In this document: positions 17,134 to 24,523 of the stretch, piece by piece | Layout of the letters: each line of letters starts with the position of its first letter | Numbering within the stretch: the stretch's first letter is position 1 | Origin: Acidobacteriaceae bacterium | GTDB taxonomy: Bacteria > Acidobacteriota > Terriglobia > Terriglobales > Acidobacteriaceae | Length of the DNA stretch: 64,000 bases | Direction: 5' to 3' | Assembly: GCA_030041435.1 (NCBI GenBank) | Contig: JASHNW010000050.1 | Span: 150,019 to 214,018, forward strand | The notes under the pieces: model-generated | Seen by the model: only the letters and a program-made list of their open reading frames with translations | What the model was told of the DNA's origin: nothing | Database searches by the model: none | Translations under genes and position numbers: made by a program

Positions 17134-18312
17134 TTAATACTTGCGGACGGAGGGGTCGATCTCGTTGGACCAGGCGGTGATGCCGCCGGCGAGGTTGTGG
17201 AGCTTCGCGAAGCCGTTCTTCGCCAGGAATTCGGCGGCCTTCTGGCTGCGTCCGCCGGATTTGCACTGGACGACGATCTCCTGTGCGGGGTTGAGCTCGC
17301 CGAGGCGCTGAGGCAACTCGCCGAGGGGAATGAGATGGCCACCGATTTGAGCAATTTGATATTCGAACGGCTCGCGCACGTCGAGGACGAACAGATCGTC
17401 GCCGCGATCGATGCGCTGTTTGAGCTCTTTGACGGTCATCTGCGGGATGCCGTTGACGACGGCGGTGGGTGTTTTGGGTTCGGGCATAATTCCACAGAAC
17501 TGTTCGTAGTCGATGAGTTTGGTGACCGTCGGGTGCGTGCCGCAAACCGGGCAGTCAGGATTCTTGCGGAGCTTCAGCTCACGAAAGCGCATATCGAGCG
17601 CGTTGACGAGGAGCAGGCGGCCGATGAGCGGATCGCCCTTGCCGAGGATGAACTTGATAACCTCGGTGGCCTGGATGATGCCGACAAGGCCGGGCAGGAT
17701 GCCGAGCACGCCGCCCTCAGCGCAGGAGGGAACGAGGCCCGGTGGAGGCGGTTCGGGATAGAGGCAGCGATAGCACGGGCCTTCTTTGGTGGCGAAGACG
17801 CTGGCCTGGCCTTCGAAGCGGAAGATGGATCCGTAGGCGTTGGGCTTGCCGGTGAGCACGCAGGCATCGTTGACGAGGTAGCGCGTGGGGAAATTGTCGG
17901 TACCGTCGGCGACGATGTCGTACTGCGAGATGATCTCGAGCGCGTTGGCGCTGGTGAGCATGGTCTCGTGCTTGACGACGTTGAGGAAGGGATTCAGCGC
18001 CTCGAGCTTTTCGGTCGCGGAGTCGATCTTGGGGCGGCCGACGTCTTTGGTGCTGTGGATGATCTGGCGCTGCAGGTTGCTGAAATCGACAACGTCGAAG
18101 TCGACCAGACCGAGAGTGCCGATGCCGGCGGCGGCAAGATAGAACGCCAGCGGGGAGCCGAGCCCGCCGGTGCCGACGCAGAGGACCCTGGAAGCTTTCA
18201 GCTTCTGCTGGCCTTCCATACCCACTTCAGGCAGGAGCAGGTGCCGCGAGTAGCGGGCAACTTCGTCGTTGGAAAGGCCGGGGAGGGTGACGGGTTCAGT
18301 GATGGTAGCCAT
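17134..18312 (-). CDS. moeZ: sulfur-carrier adenylyltransferase/sulfurtransferase (MoeZ/MoeB-type E1 with rhodanese domain)
   Basis: A 392-residue fusion. Residues about 15-265 are an E1-like adenylyltransferase: the nucleotide loop VGTGGLGSP (46-54), DFSNLQRQ and paired zinc ligands CYRC and CPVC. Residues about 285-392 are a rhodanese domain with active-site loop CKSGGRS (Cys350). Such MoeZ-type enzymes adenylate the C-terminal Gly of a ubiquitin-like carrier and put sulfur on it as a thiocarboxylate; in Mycobacterium the substrate is CysO. AAGGGAG lies 6 bases before the ATG. It follows cysO on the same strand with 310 bases between. Its position next to cysO, mec and cysM makes CysO the expected partner; MoaD is an alternative or additional one. 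Confidence 0.9.
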   Translation of the reverse strand: MATITEPVTLPGLSNDEVARYSRHLLLPEVGMEGQQKLKASRVLCVGTGGLGSPLAFYLAAAGIGTLGLVDFDVVDFSNLQRQIIHSTKDVGRPKIDSATEKLEALNPFLNVVKHETMLTSANALEIISQYDIVADGTDNFPTRYLVNDACVLTGKPNAYGSIFRFEGQASVFATKEGPCYRCLYPEPPPPGLVPSCAEGGVLGILPGLVGIIQATEVIKFILGKGDPLIGRLLLVNALDMRFRELKLRKNPDCPVCGTHPTVTKLIDYEQFCGIMPEPKTPTAVVNGIPQMTVKELKQRIDRGDDLFVLDVREPFEYQIAQIGGHLIPLGELPQRLGELNPAQEIVVQCKSGGRSQKAAEFLAKNGFAKLHNLAGGITAWSNEIDPSVRKY

Positions 18313-18622
18313 TTGGGTCTCCCTTAAGGATGCGGCCTGGGGCCTGCAGGGTGCAAGGGGCTGGCCCCTTCGACAAGCTCAGGGCAGGCTCGAGGCAGAA
18401 GCGCTGCGAGCAGCCTGGGTCCGCGCCGGAGGAGTTGGTTCCGCGGGAGGGATGCCGGCATAGCGGAGGTTTCGGCGGATTGGGCATGCGGAGAGGCAAG
18501 CGCAGATGCCATTCGCTTCGCTCAGGCCAGGCTCTTCCGTCTCGCGCTGCGAGCCGTCAGGACGACAGAGCGGGGGCCGGGCGAGTTGCGATTCGGTGCT
18601 GCAGACGGGGATGCCCGTGCGG
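18313..18622. repeat. 310-base intergenic stretch between cysO and moeZ with repeat-like hairpins
   Basis: No gene is supported. It contains a hairpin at 18355-18370 (AAGGGG/CCCCTT around CTGG), directly followed by TTCGACAAGCTCAGGGCAGG (18369-18388), a string I associate with dispersed bacterial intergenic repeats. A smaller inverted repeat (ACGGG/CCCGT) lies at about 18605-18618, just past the cysO stop. The stretch looks like accumulated repeat sequence separating the two operon members and may end part of the transcription before moeZ. Confidence 0.45.
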
Positions 18623-18934
18623 CTAGTTCTTGCGCCGCAGGCGCGTTTGCCCTTGCGGCCAGCACCCGCCGGCGATGGAGGGGATGATGGAGAGCGTGTC
18701 GGTGGGGCCGACCGCGGTTTCTTCACGGCCGGGCAGGTAGCGGACGTCTTCGTCGTTGAGGTAGAGGTTGACGAAGGAACGCAGCTTGCCGTCGGGGGTG
18801 TAGAGGTGCTTTTGAAACTCCGGATAGAGCGCGGTGAGGGAGGCGACGGCCTGGGCGACGGTGCGGGCTTCGACGGTGACGGTGGCCTGCTGGTTGGTGT
18901 AGACGCGCAGTGGAGTGGGGATTTCAATCTTCAT
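18623..18934 (-). CDS. cysO: ubiquitin-like sulfur carrier protein CysO (MoaD/ThiS family) with a 13-residue tail after Gly-Gly
   Basis: A 103-residue beta-grasp protein. The core IEIPTPLRVYTNQQATV, a conserved LNDEDVRYLPG loop and SIIPSIAGG mark the MoaD/ThiS family, and the neighbours mark it as CysO, which carries sulfide as a C-terminal thiocarboxylate for cysteine synthesis. The carrier must end in Gly-Gly to be adenylated, but here Gly89-Gly90 is followed by CWPQGQTRLRRKN. The residue after Gly-Gly is Cys, which is exactly the residue that Mec-type JAMM peptidases cut off CysO-cysteine. I infer a proprotein matured by the next gene's product; a stop-loss mutation is the alternative. AAGGAAAG lies 9 bases before ATG 18934. 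Confidence 0.85.
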   Translation of the reverse strand: MKIEIPTPLRVYTNQQATVTVEARTVAQAVASLTALYPEFQKHLYTPDGKLRSFVNLYLNDEDVRYLPGREETAVGPTDTLSIIPSIAGGCWPQGQTRLRRKN

Positions 18935-19058
18935 GCAGAATGCTTTCCTTGAGTACGGTACAACATCGTAGCCAGGATCAGATCCAGACGTGGTTGGGGG
19001 CGGTGCGCTTGCTCGGAGAAGAGCGAGGGTGGATTGCGGAGATGGATGGGAGCGTGAG

Positions 19059-19559
19059 TCATGGGGCGTCAATTTTAGCGTTGAGCGCTTCGGGCTCGAG
19101 GCCGGGGTCGAGCTGGCCGGTGACCTGGATGGGCTGGTTCCGGAATGTTTTGTCATCTTCGGTGGCGCCGGCGAGGAGGAAGGAGTTGGTTTGGCGGGCC
19201 GCGCCTTGTTCGACGGCGGTGATGACGTAGCTGCAGCCAAGCCAGTGGGCTTCGGCGAAGTCGGTCTGCGACCACTGCGCGGGATGGTCGGGGTGGGAGT
19301 GGTAGAAGCCGACGATGTCGAGGCCACGCTGGCGGCCGAGGCGCTGGATTTTGACCAGTTCCTGCGGGGCGATCTGGTAGCGGTTGTGGGCGGAGTCAAT
19401 ACGGGTGTTGCCGGCGCGGATGGCGTCTTCGACAGCGTTGACGGCGGCGGCGCCTTCCGTGAGGAAGCGGCCAAGCAGGACGCCGCAGCACTCGTGCGGA
19501 TACGTCTCTTCGCCGTGCTGGCGGAGGGCGTCGTAAATTTGCTGGCTCAGGCGCAGCAT
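19059..19559 (-). CDS. mec: JAMM/MPN zinc peptidase, Mec-type CysO-cysteine hydrolase
   Basis: A 166-residue metalloprotease with a complete JAMM motif: Glu23 in HECCGVLLG, then His87-x-His89-x7-Ser97-x2-Asp100 in FYHSHPDHPAQWSQTD. In Mycobacterium, Mec hydrolyses CysO-cysteine to free cysteine and regenerate the CysO Gly-Gly end. The gene starts at ATG 19559, one base after the cysM stop, so the two are coupled; the frame is open further upstream only as a shadow inside cysM. Together with cysO (124 bases downstream) it supports a protein-bound sulfur route to cysteine. A second job, trimming the extended CysO precursor, is my inference from precedent (QbsD acting on QbsE in Pseudomonas). 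Confidence 0.9.
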   Translation of the reverse strand: MLRLSQQIYDALRQHGEETYPHECCGVLLGRFLTEGAAAVNAVEDAIRAGNTRIDSAHNRYQIAPQELVKIQRLGRQRGLDIVGFYHSHPDHPAQWSQTDFAEAHWLGCSYVITAVEQGAARQTNSFLLAGATEDDKTFRNQPIQVTGQLDPGLEPEALNAKIDAP

Positions 19560-19560
19560 G

Positions 19561-20502
19561 TCATTGCTCTTCCCAGAAGCGGTCGCTGAGGTATTTATCG
19601 GCGGAGTCGGGCAGGACGGTGACAATGACAGCTTCACGCTGCTGTGCGGCCAGCTCTTCGGCGAGGCGCAGGCAGGCGACGACGGCGGCGGCGGCGGAGA
19701 TGCCGACGAGGAGGCCTTCGGTGCGGGCGAGGCGTTTGGCCATGGCGTAGGCGGCTTCGGTTTCGACCTCGAGGATGCGGCTGACGAGGGAGGGATCGTA
19801 GATGGCCGGAACAATCGATGTGGCGTAGTGCTTCAGGCCTTCGAGGCCGTGGAAGGGCGAATCGGGTTGCATGGGGATGCACTCGATAGCGGGGTTGAAC
19901 TCGCGGAGGCGGCGCGCAACGCCGGTGAAGGTGCCGCTGGTGCCCATGCCGGCGACGAAGTGAGTGATGCGGCCTTCGGTCTGATCGATGATTTCCGGGC
20001 CGGTGGTGCGATAGTGGGCGCGCCAGTTGTTGGGGTTCGAGTACTGGTCGGCGTAGAAGTATTGAGGGTCCTGGGCCAGTTCGCGGGCCTTGCGGATGGC
20101 GCCGTCGGAGCTGTCGGCGGGGTCGGTCCAGACGAGCTCGGCGCCGTAGGCCTCGAGGATCCGCTTGCGTTCCGGCGAGACGTTCGAGGGCATGCAGAGC
20201 GTGACAGGGAAGGCCAGCGCCGCGCCGAGCATGGCGTAGGCGATGCCGGTGTTGCCGCTGGTGGCGTCGAGCAGGCGGCGGCCGGGGCAGAGCTGCTCGC
20301 GGGCGATGGCGTCGAGAACGATGGCCGATGCGGGACGGTCTTTGACGGAGCCGCCGGGGTTGGTCCACTCGGCTTTGCCGAGGATCTGGATGCCGGGCAG
20401 GTGCGCGGCAACGCGCTCCAGACGTACGAGCGGCGTATTGCCTATGCGTTCGAGGATGGTGGCGCCATGCAGACGGGTTTTGGCTGGGGAGAGTGTCGCC
20501 AT
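19561..20502 (-). CDS. cysM: cysteine synthase, CysM type (PLP-dependent)
   Basis: A 313-residue fold-type II PLP enzyme. NPGGSVKDR places the PLP lysine at Lys54, TSGNTG (81-86) is the substrate-carboxylate loop, and GMGTSGTFTG binds the PLP phosphate. It is the first gene of a cysM-mec-(cysO)-(moeZ) series on the minus strand. In Mycobacterium the matching enzyme uses O-phosphoserine and thiocarboxylated CysO; the neighbours imply the same here, though sequence alone cannot exclude O-acetylserine plus sulfide. No Shine-Dalgarno is visible before ATG 20502; instead the region folds into the leader structure annotated at 20503-20581. Confidence 0.9.
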   Translation of the reverse strand: MATLSPAKTRLHGATILERIGNTPLVRLERVAAHLPGIQILGKAEWTNPGGSVKDRPASAIVLDAIAREQLCPGRRLLDATSGNTGIAYAMLGAALAFPVTLCMPSNVSPERKRILEAYGAELVWTDPADSSDGAIRKARELAQDPQYFYADQYSNPNNWRAHYRTTGPEIIDQTEGRITHFVAGMGTSGTFTGVARRLREFNPAIECIPMQPDSPFHGLEGLKHYATSIVPAIYDPSLVSRILEVETEAAYAMAKRLARTEGLLVGISAAAAVVACLRLAEELAAQQREAVIVTVLPDSADKYLSDRFWEEQ

Positions 20503-20581
20503 GTTGTTACGGACCGACGGTAAATTGCAGGGTGCGGCTGGTTATGCGACCCTGAAAGCAGGGTTTGCCGCTCCATAACAA
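20503..20581 (-). promoter_or_regulatory. candidate structured leader RNA (or paired operator) directly upstream of cysM
   Basis: Read on the minus strand, a 9-bp outer helix pairs 20581-20573 (TTGTTATGG) with 20512-20504 (CCGTAACAA), ending one base before the cysM ATG. Inside lie a 5-bp helix GCGGC/GCCGC (20571-20567 with 20538-20534) and a 6-bp hairpin ACCCTG-CTTT-CAGGGT (20564-20549). A further ACCCTG at 20533-20528 could pair with the same CAGGGT instead, giving two exclusive states. The one imperfect position of the outer helix is a U-G pair on the cysM strand but A-C on the other, which favours RNA for cysM. The alternative is a DNA operator with half-sites TTGTTAYGG. No known riboswitch class is firmly recognised. 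Confidence 0.5.
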
Positions 20582-20609
20582 GTGTAGCGGACCGGGAAGA
20601 CGACTTGCC

Positions 20610-21065
20610 ATGCTCAGGAAACCAAGACAACGCACTTTCGACGAAATCCTGCAGGAACTTCGCAGACTTCATTTCGATGTTCAGAACGCAGCGGGCGACT
20701 CAAAGCAGAAGCGCATTGCGAAGAATGGCTGCGCGATTGTGCTGGAGCCGGCGCAAAATGCGGCGGGGCTGCGCATGGCAGTGCGGCCGGGACCGGTGAT
20801 TGGCGGGGAAATCGCGCAGTTGGTGGATCGCGGGTTCCAGAAATTCTTCAAGACGAGCAAGGCGGAGTTTCCGGCGACGGCGGAGCGGCTGCACACGCTG
20901 CACCAGTTCGTCGAGGAGCTGAAGGAAGTGGCGGGTTCGGTGACGCTTTACAACGAGGCGCTGGGCACGGTGAGCGACGAGTATCTCTACGACCGGGTCA
21001 AGGGGCGGGATTTGCCGCTGAGCCAGCGTCCGGTGCCGGCGTGGGATCTGCCGGAAACCCGGTAA
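20610..21065 (+). CDS. conserved small protein of unknown function
   Basis: A 151-residue soluble protein, basic at the N-terminus (MLRKPRQRTFDEILQELRR) and ending LPLSQRPVPAWDLPETR. It has no signal peptide, membrane segment or known motif; the central part (IGGEIAQLVDRGFQKFFKTSKAEFPATAERL) is predicted helical. ATG 20610 was chosen over an upstream in-frame start at 20565 because conserved-looking charged sequence begins here. It is divergent from cysM with about 107 bases between, sharing that regulatory region, and 48 bases before an exported unknown protein. I do not recognise it. Confidence 0.7.
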   Translation: MLRKPRQRTFDEILQELRRLHFDVQNAAGDSKQKRIAKNGCAIVLEPAQNAAGLRMAVRPGPVIGGEIAQLVDRGFQKFFKTSKAEFPATAERLHTLHQFVEELKEVAGSVTLYNEALGTVSDEYLYDRVKGRDLPLSQRPVPAWDLPETR

Positions 21066-21113
21066 TCATCTGAAAAATCGAACGCCGTTGCGGCGAGCCG
21101 CGTCTATGCAAGC

Positions 21114-21797
21114 ATGAGTTTCCGTGTGAGCGGCGCGCTCTGGCTGGGAATGGCGATTCTGGCGCCGGTGGGGATGCCGCTGCTCGCGCAGAGCGGGGCG
21201 CAGCACGGAAATGCCCGCCAGGCTCCGTCTGCGCCCCGGGGGGCCGTGATTCCGATGCCGCCGGACCGGGCCGTGGACTCCTACGCGATCTACTCCATGC
21301 TGATGCCCGGAGATCAATTTGCCGGCCTGCCGGCGGACCAGGCGGCGCGGTGGGCGATCTGCGATGTGACGGTGAACGAGGACGACCGGAACCCGGCAGT
21401 TCCGCCACAAGGGCAGTTGAAGCCGCCCTCCGAAAATCCGAAGGGATTTGAAGAAGCCGTGGGCGACTACGAGGCGAACAAGTACGTGCGCGTGCAGCTG
21501 GCGAAGGGCGCCTTCCATATCGAGCACGCGTTCACGCTGCTGGGGTCATCGGAAGCTACGGCTCTGCGCGGGGCGAAGAGCGGACCGGCGGTGAGCGGCG
21601 GCGAGCAGGCTCGGTGGGCGGGATATCCGGGGATAACCTACTTCAGCGAGGTGTATTTCGACGCGAAGCACACCGCGGCGCTGGTGTACATGAACGACTG
21701 GTGCGCGCATCTGTGCTCGTCGGGGAGCTGGATTTACCTCGAGAAGCACGGCGGCCGGTGGGTGCGGCGGTCGGGGATTGTGACGGGGGGCGCGTAA
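21114..21797 (+). CDS. exported protein of unknown function
   Basis: A 227-residue protein with an N-terminal signal peptide (MSFRVSGALWLGMAILAPVG, ending LLAQSG near residue 26). The mature part contains MPGDQFAGLPADQAARWAICDVTVN and ends with a beta-rich segment (FDAKHTAALVYMNDWCAHLCSSGSWIYLEK) carrying two Cys that could form a disulphide. This ending, with a repeated 'alive-growing-Tyr' strand pattern, resembles secreted proteins of Acidobacteriota that I cannot name. It is convergent with the next gene, whose stop lies 2 bases away. Confidence 0.72.
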   Translation: MSFRVSGALWLGMAILAPVGMPLLAQSGAQHGNARQAPSAPRGAVIPMPPDRAVDSYAIYSMLMPGDQFAGLPADQAARWAICDVTVNEDDRNPAVPPQGQLKPPSENPKGFEEAVGDYEANKYVRVQLAKGAFHIEHAFTLLGSSEATALRGAKSGPAVSGGEQARWAGYPGITYFSEVYFDAKHTAALVYMNDWCAHLCSSGSWIYLEKHGGRWVRRSGIVTGGA

Positions 21798-21799
21798 CG

Positions 21800-22321
21800 C
21801 TACGGTGTCGCGGGCGGCTGCCTTCCGGTGAGCGTCTCAAACTGCGAAACGATGGATGCCAGTGCCTGATCGAAGTTGCGGTCGTGTGTCTTTTGCAGGA
21901 AGGCGAAGTCGATGGACTGGCTGAGCGCCCAGAGCACGTAGTGGGTGCGGCGGTCGTAAACGACGAGCCGGAATTGGGGCAGCGGATCGGATGCGCCCTG
22001 TACCTTGTCCGGGCGGGAGGGGCCATTGGGCGCGATCAGACGCAGTTCGAGGACCAGGTCGGCCTGGGAGGGATCGCCAACCAGTTCGTATTGGCCAGTG
22101 GTTTTGAGGTCCGCATAGAGCTGGTCGTAGCCGCGGCTTGGATCGCCGGTGAACGGTTCGGGGAAGAGGCCGGCGTCGGCTCCGGCATTCGAGAGGAAGA
22201 TGGTTTTCGCCGAGGCGATGGCCGGCGGAATAGGAGCGAAGGGTGCGGTTTGTTGCGCGAGGGCCGCAGCCGCGGAAAAGAGCGCGGCGCAGAGGATGAT
22301 GCGAAGCGCAGAAGTCGTCAT
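21800..22321 (-). CDS. exported protein of unknown function, possible lipid/ligand-binding domain
   Basis: A 173-residue protein with signal peptide (MTTSALRIILCAALFSAAAALAQ). The mature part starts ASAKTIFLSNAGADAGLF and contains YDQLYADLKTTGQYELVGDPSQADLVLELRL and FRLVVYDRRTHYVLW, a pattern common in small acidobacterial periplasmic proteins that measure or bind something, often described only as hypothetical. GGAGG (complement of 22328-22332) lies 6 bases before ATG 22321, which fixes the start; a frame shadow runs further upstream. It follows rsmI by 85 bases on the same strand. Confidence 0.8.
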   Translation of the reverse strand: MTTSALRIILCAALFSAAAALAQQTAPFAPIPPAIASAKTIFLSNAGADAGLFPEPFTGDPSRGYDQLYADLKTTGQYELVGDPSQADLVLELRLIAPNGPSRPDKVQGASDPLPQFRLVVYDRRTHYVLWALSQSIDFAFLQKTHDRNFDQALASIVSQFETLTGRQPPATP

Positions 22322-22406
22322 GAGAATCCTCCGGTCGAGGTGTTGCTCTCGGTGTTGAGGACGAGCGGTGCTCGGAATTGGTTTCGGTGGTTTTGACAGC
22401 GCGAAC

Positions 22407-23288
22407 TTACTTTGCGCGGGCGCGCTCGCGCTGCAATTCGCGCCACAGCTCGCTTTTGGAGACGCCGCGCTCGCGGGCGATGCGCTTGAGGGCATCCTTC
22501 TCGCTGAGGCCTTCGGATTTTTCGAGATCTGCCAGACGCTGAACGATGGTGGCTGCGACGGAGGCGGGATTTTCGGGACGCGGGCGCACGGAGAGGAGCA
22601 AGACCATCTCGCCGCGGATAGCGTCGCGAGCGGCGAGTTGTTCGCGGACGGCGTGGACCGTGCCGCGCAGAAATTCTTCGTGAATCTTGGTGAGTTCGCG
22701 GGCGAGGACGACGGGACAGTCCGGGCCGAAGACCGATTCGATGTCAGCCAGGGTTTCGAGAACGCGGTGGGGCGCTTCGTAGAGGACGACGGTGGTGGGC
22801 TGGGCGAGCGACGATGCCAGGTCTTCAAGGGCGGTGCGGCGGGCTCCGGCTTTGGGCGGGGGAAAGCCGAGGAAGAAGAAGCGGTCGGTGCTGAGGCCGG
22901 AGGCGACGAGCGCGGCGATTGCAGCGCTGGGGCCGGGGATGGGATAGACGGGGATGCCGGCGGCGATGGCCGCGGCGGCGAGGACCATGCCGGGATCGGA
23001 GATGCCTGGGGTTCCGGCATCGGAGACGACGGCGATGCGCGCGCCGTTCTTCAGCTCGTCGATGAACCGGCGGCTGCGCTCAGCCTCATTGTGCTCGTGG
23101 CTGCTGACGGTGGGTGTCGCGATGCCGTAGCGGTCGAGGAGCTTGCGGGTCTGGCGGGTGTCTTCGCAGGCGATGCGGTCGGCGGAGCGCAGGACGCGCA
23201 GGGCGCGGAGGGTGATGTCTTCAAGATTGCCGATGGGGGTTGCGACGAGATAGAGGCCGGGAGCTAACGGCGGGTCCGTCTGGGTCAT
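22407..23288 (-). CDS. rsmI: 16S rRNA (cytidine-1402-2'-O)-methyltransferase RsmI
   Basis: A 293-residue tetrapyrrole-methylase-fold enzyme that 2'-O-methylates C1402 in the decoding centre of 16S rRNA. The opening LYLVATPIGNLEDITLRAL, then EDTRQTRKLLDRYGI, SSHEHNE and VVSDAGTPGISDPG are the RsmI signatures, and GIPVYPIPGPSAAIAALVASG completes the SAM-binding fold. Length agrees with the family (about 280-300). It sits 36 bases downstream of the site-2-protease homologue on the same strand. Confidence 0.95.
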   Translation of the reverse strand: MTQTDPPLAPGLYLVATPIGNLEDITLRALRVLRSADRIACEDTRQTRKLLDRYGIATPTVSSHEHNEAERSRRFIDELKNGARIAVVSDAGTPGISDPGMVLAAAAIAAGIPVYPIPGPSAAIAALVASGLSTDRFFFLGFPPPKAGARRTALEDLASSLAQPTTVVLYEAPHRVLETLADIESVFGPDCPVVLARELTKIHEEFLRGTVHAVREQLAARDAIRGEMVLLLSVRPRPENPASVAATIVQRLADLEKSEGLSEKDALKRIARERGVSKSELWRELQRERARAK

Positions 23289-23324
23289 CGCCGGCGCGGG
23301 ACGGTCACGATCCTCGCCTCCGGC

Positions 23325-24473
23325 TTAGTCACGATCCTCGCCTCCGCGCTCGAGCCGGCGGTACTCGGCGAGCAGGCCCATGCTGCTGCTCAGGTTCTGC
23401 CAGGTGACGATGCCGACGACGCGGCCGCTTTCGGCGACGGGGATGAGCGAGAGGCGTCCGCTGCCGATGCGGCGGATGAGGACGCCGAGCGAGTCGTCGG
23501 GCTGGGCGACCTGGAAGGCGCGTGACATGATGGCCTGGACGTAGCCGTTGCCGTCGTGGCGGAGTGCCTGGACGATGCCCTGGCGGGAGACGACGCCGAC
23601 GAGATTGGGACCACGGACGACGGGGAAGTCGTCCTGCAGGCTGTGGATGGCTTTATAGAGGGCGTCGGAAAGCGTGTCAGAGGGCGAGAGGGTGTCGAAG
23701 TCGGTGAGCATGACGTCGCGCATGCGGACCGTTTCGACGACGGACTGGAAGAGGACGCCCTGGTCCTCCAGTTGCGCGCCGATGAAGACGAAGAAGCCGC
23801 CCATGATGAGCCAGGGGCTGAGAGCGGCGGCGATGTGGGTGTTAGGCAGGGCCAGCAGTCCGAGGCCGAGGACGACCGCGCCGATGCCGATCATCTGGCC
23901 GAGGCCGGAGGCGGAGCGGGTGGCCTGGGTCATGCCGCGGGATTTCGCCATGGTGCTGCGCAGCATGCGTCCGGCATCGAGCGGGTAGGCCGGAATGAGA
24001 TTGATGACCGCCAGCGCTACGTTGAGCCACACGGTGGAGCGCATGAGGTGACTGGGCGTAACGATGGGCAGCCTGGCGATGGGCACCTGCGCCGTGGCTC
24101 CTGCGATGAGAGCGGCGAGGAGGGCGGCGAAGCCGAGGTTGGCCAGCGGGCCGGAGGCGGTGAGGGCGATTTGCGGCCAGCCCTCCGAGGCGCGCTCGGC
24201 CATTTCCGGGCTGGCGTAGGAAAAGAGGCCGCCAATGGGGAGCAGCAGGATGCTGCGCACGGCTACACCATGCCACGCGGCGGTCATGGCGCGCACGGCT
24301 TCGCGCCCCAGCACAGCCCCGAAGAGCAGGAACCAGAGAACGATGCCGCGCCACGAGGAGATGCCGGAAAGATCGGTGGACAGGACGCAGAAGAAGAGCA
24401 GGAGCAGGAAGAAATAATGGATGCGCAGATGCACTCCAAACCAACGTCCCAGGGGTAACGACCATGCGCGCAT
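23325..24473 (-). CDS. site-2 protease homologue with CBS pair, metal-binding HExxH lost
   Basis: A 382-residue membrane protein with the fold of rhomboid-like S2P/M50 intramembrane zinc proteases: hydrophobic N-terminus, LLLPIGGLFSYA after the first core helix, SGPLANLGFAALLAAL, and NLIPAYPLDAGRML (158-170), followed by two CBS domains (about 249-375). In active enzymes the helix after the first segment carries HExxH; here the aligned position reads GREAVRAM (56-63), so both zinc His are Arg, and DGGR has become DAGR. Asp166 is kept. It is therefore predicted to be proteolytically inactive, perhaps a regulator or a sequestering pseudoenzyme responding to adenine nucleotides through CBS. Confidence 0.83.
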   Translation of the reverse strand: MRAWSLPLGRWFGVHLRIHYFFLLLLFFCVLSTDLSGISSWRGIVLWFLLFGAVLGREAVRAMTAAWHGVAVRSILLLPIGGLFSYASPEMAERASEGWPQIALTASGPLANLGFAALLAALIAGATAQVPIARLPIVTPSHLMRSTVWLNVALAVINLIPAYPLDAGRMLRSTMAKSRGMTQATRSASGLGQMIGIGAVVLGLGLLALPNTHIAAALSPWLIMGGFFVFIGAQLEDQGVLFQSVVETVRMRDVMLTDFDTLSPSDTLSDALYKAIHSLQDDFPVVRGPNLVGVVSRQGIVQALRHDGNGYVQAIMSRAFQVAQPDDSLGVLIRRIGSGRLSLIPVAESGRVVGIVTWQNLSSSMGLLAEYRRLERGGEDRD

Positions 24474-24523
24474 CTCGATCTCCGAAGCTCTTCCGGCTAT
24501 TTTAGAAGGTCGGCCGATTTTAG

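Noticed and set aside
18969..19058. Possible gene between cysO and mec
   Set aside because: The 124-base gap has no start signal or conserved frame.
20503..20581. Resemblance of the cysM leader (GGCAAACC, hairpin, CGCAUAACC) to the c-di-GMP class I (GEMM) aptamer
   Set aside because: Only a few strings agree from memory: the hairpin loop is CUUU rather than GNRA, and the second long hairpin is missing; kept as an unnamed candidate. An Infernal search against RF01051 would decide.
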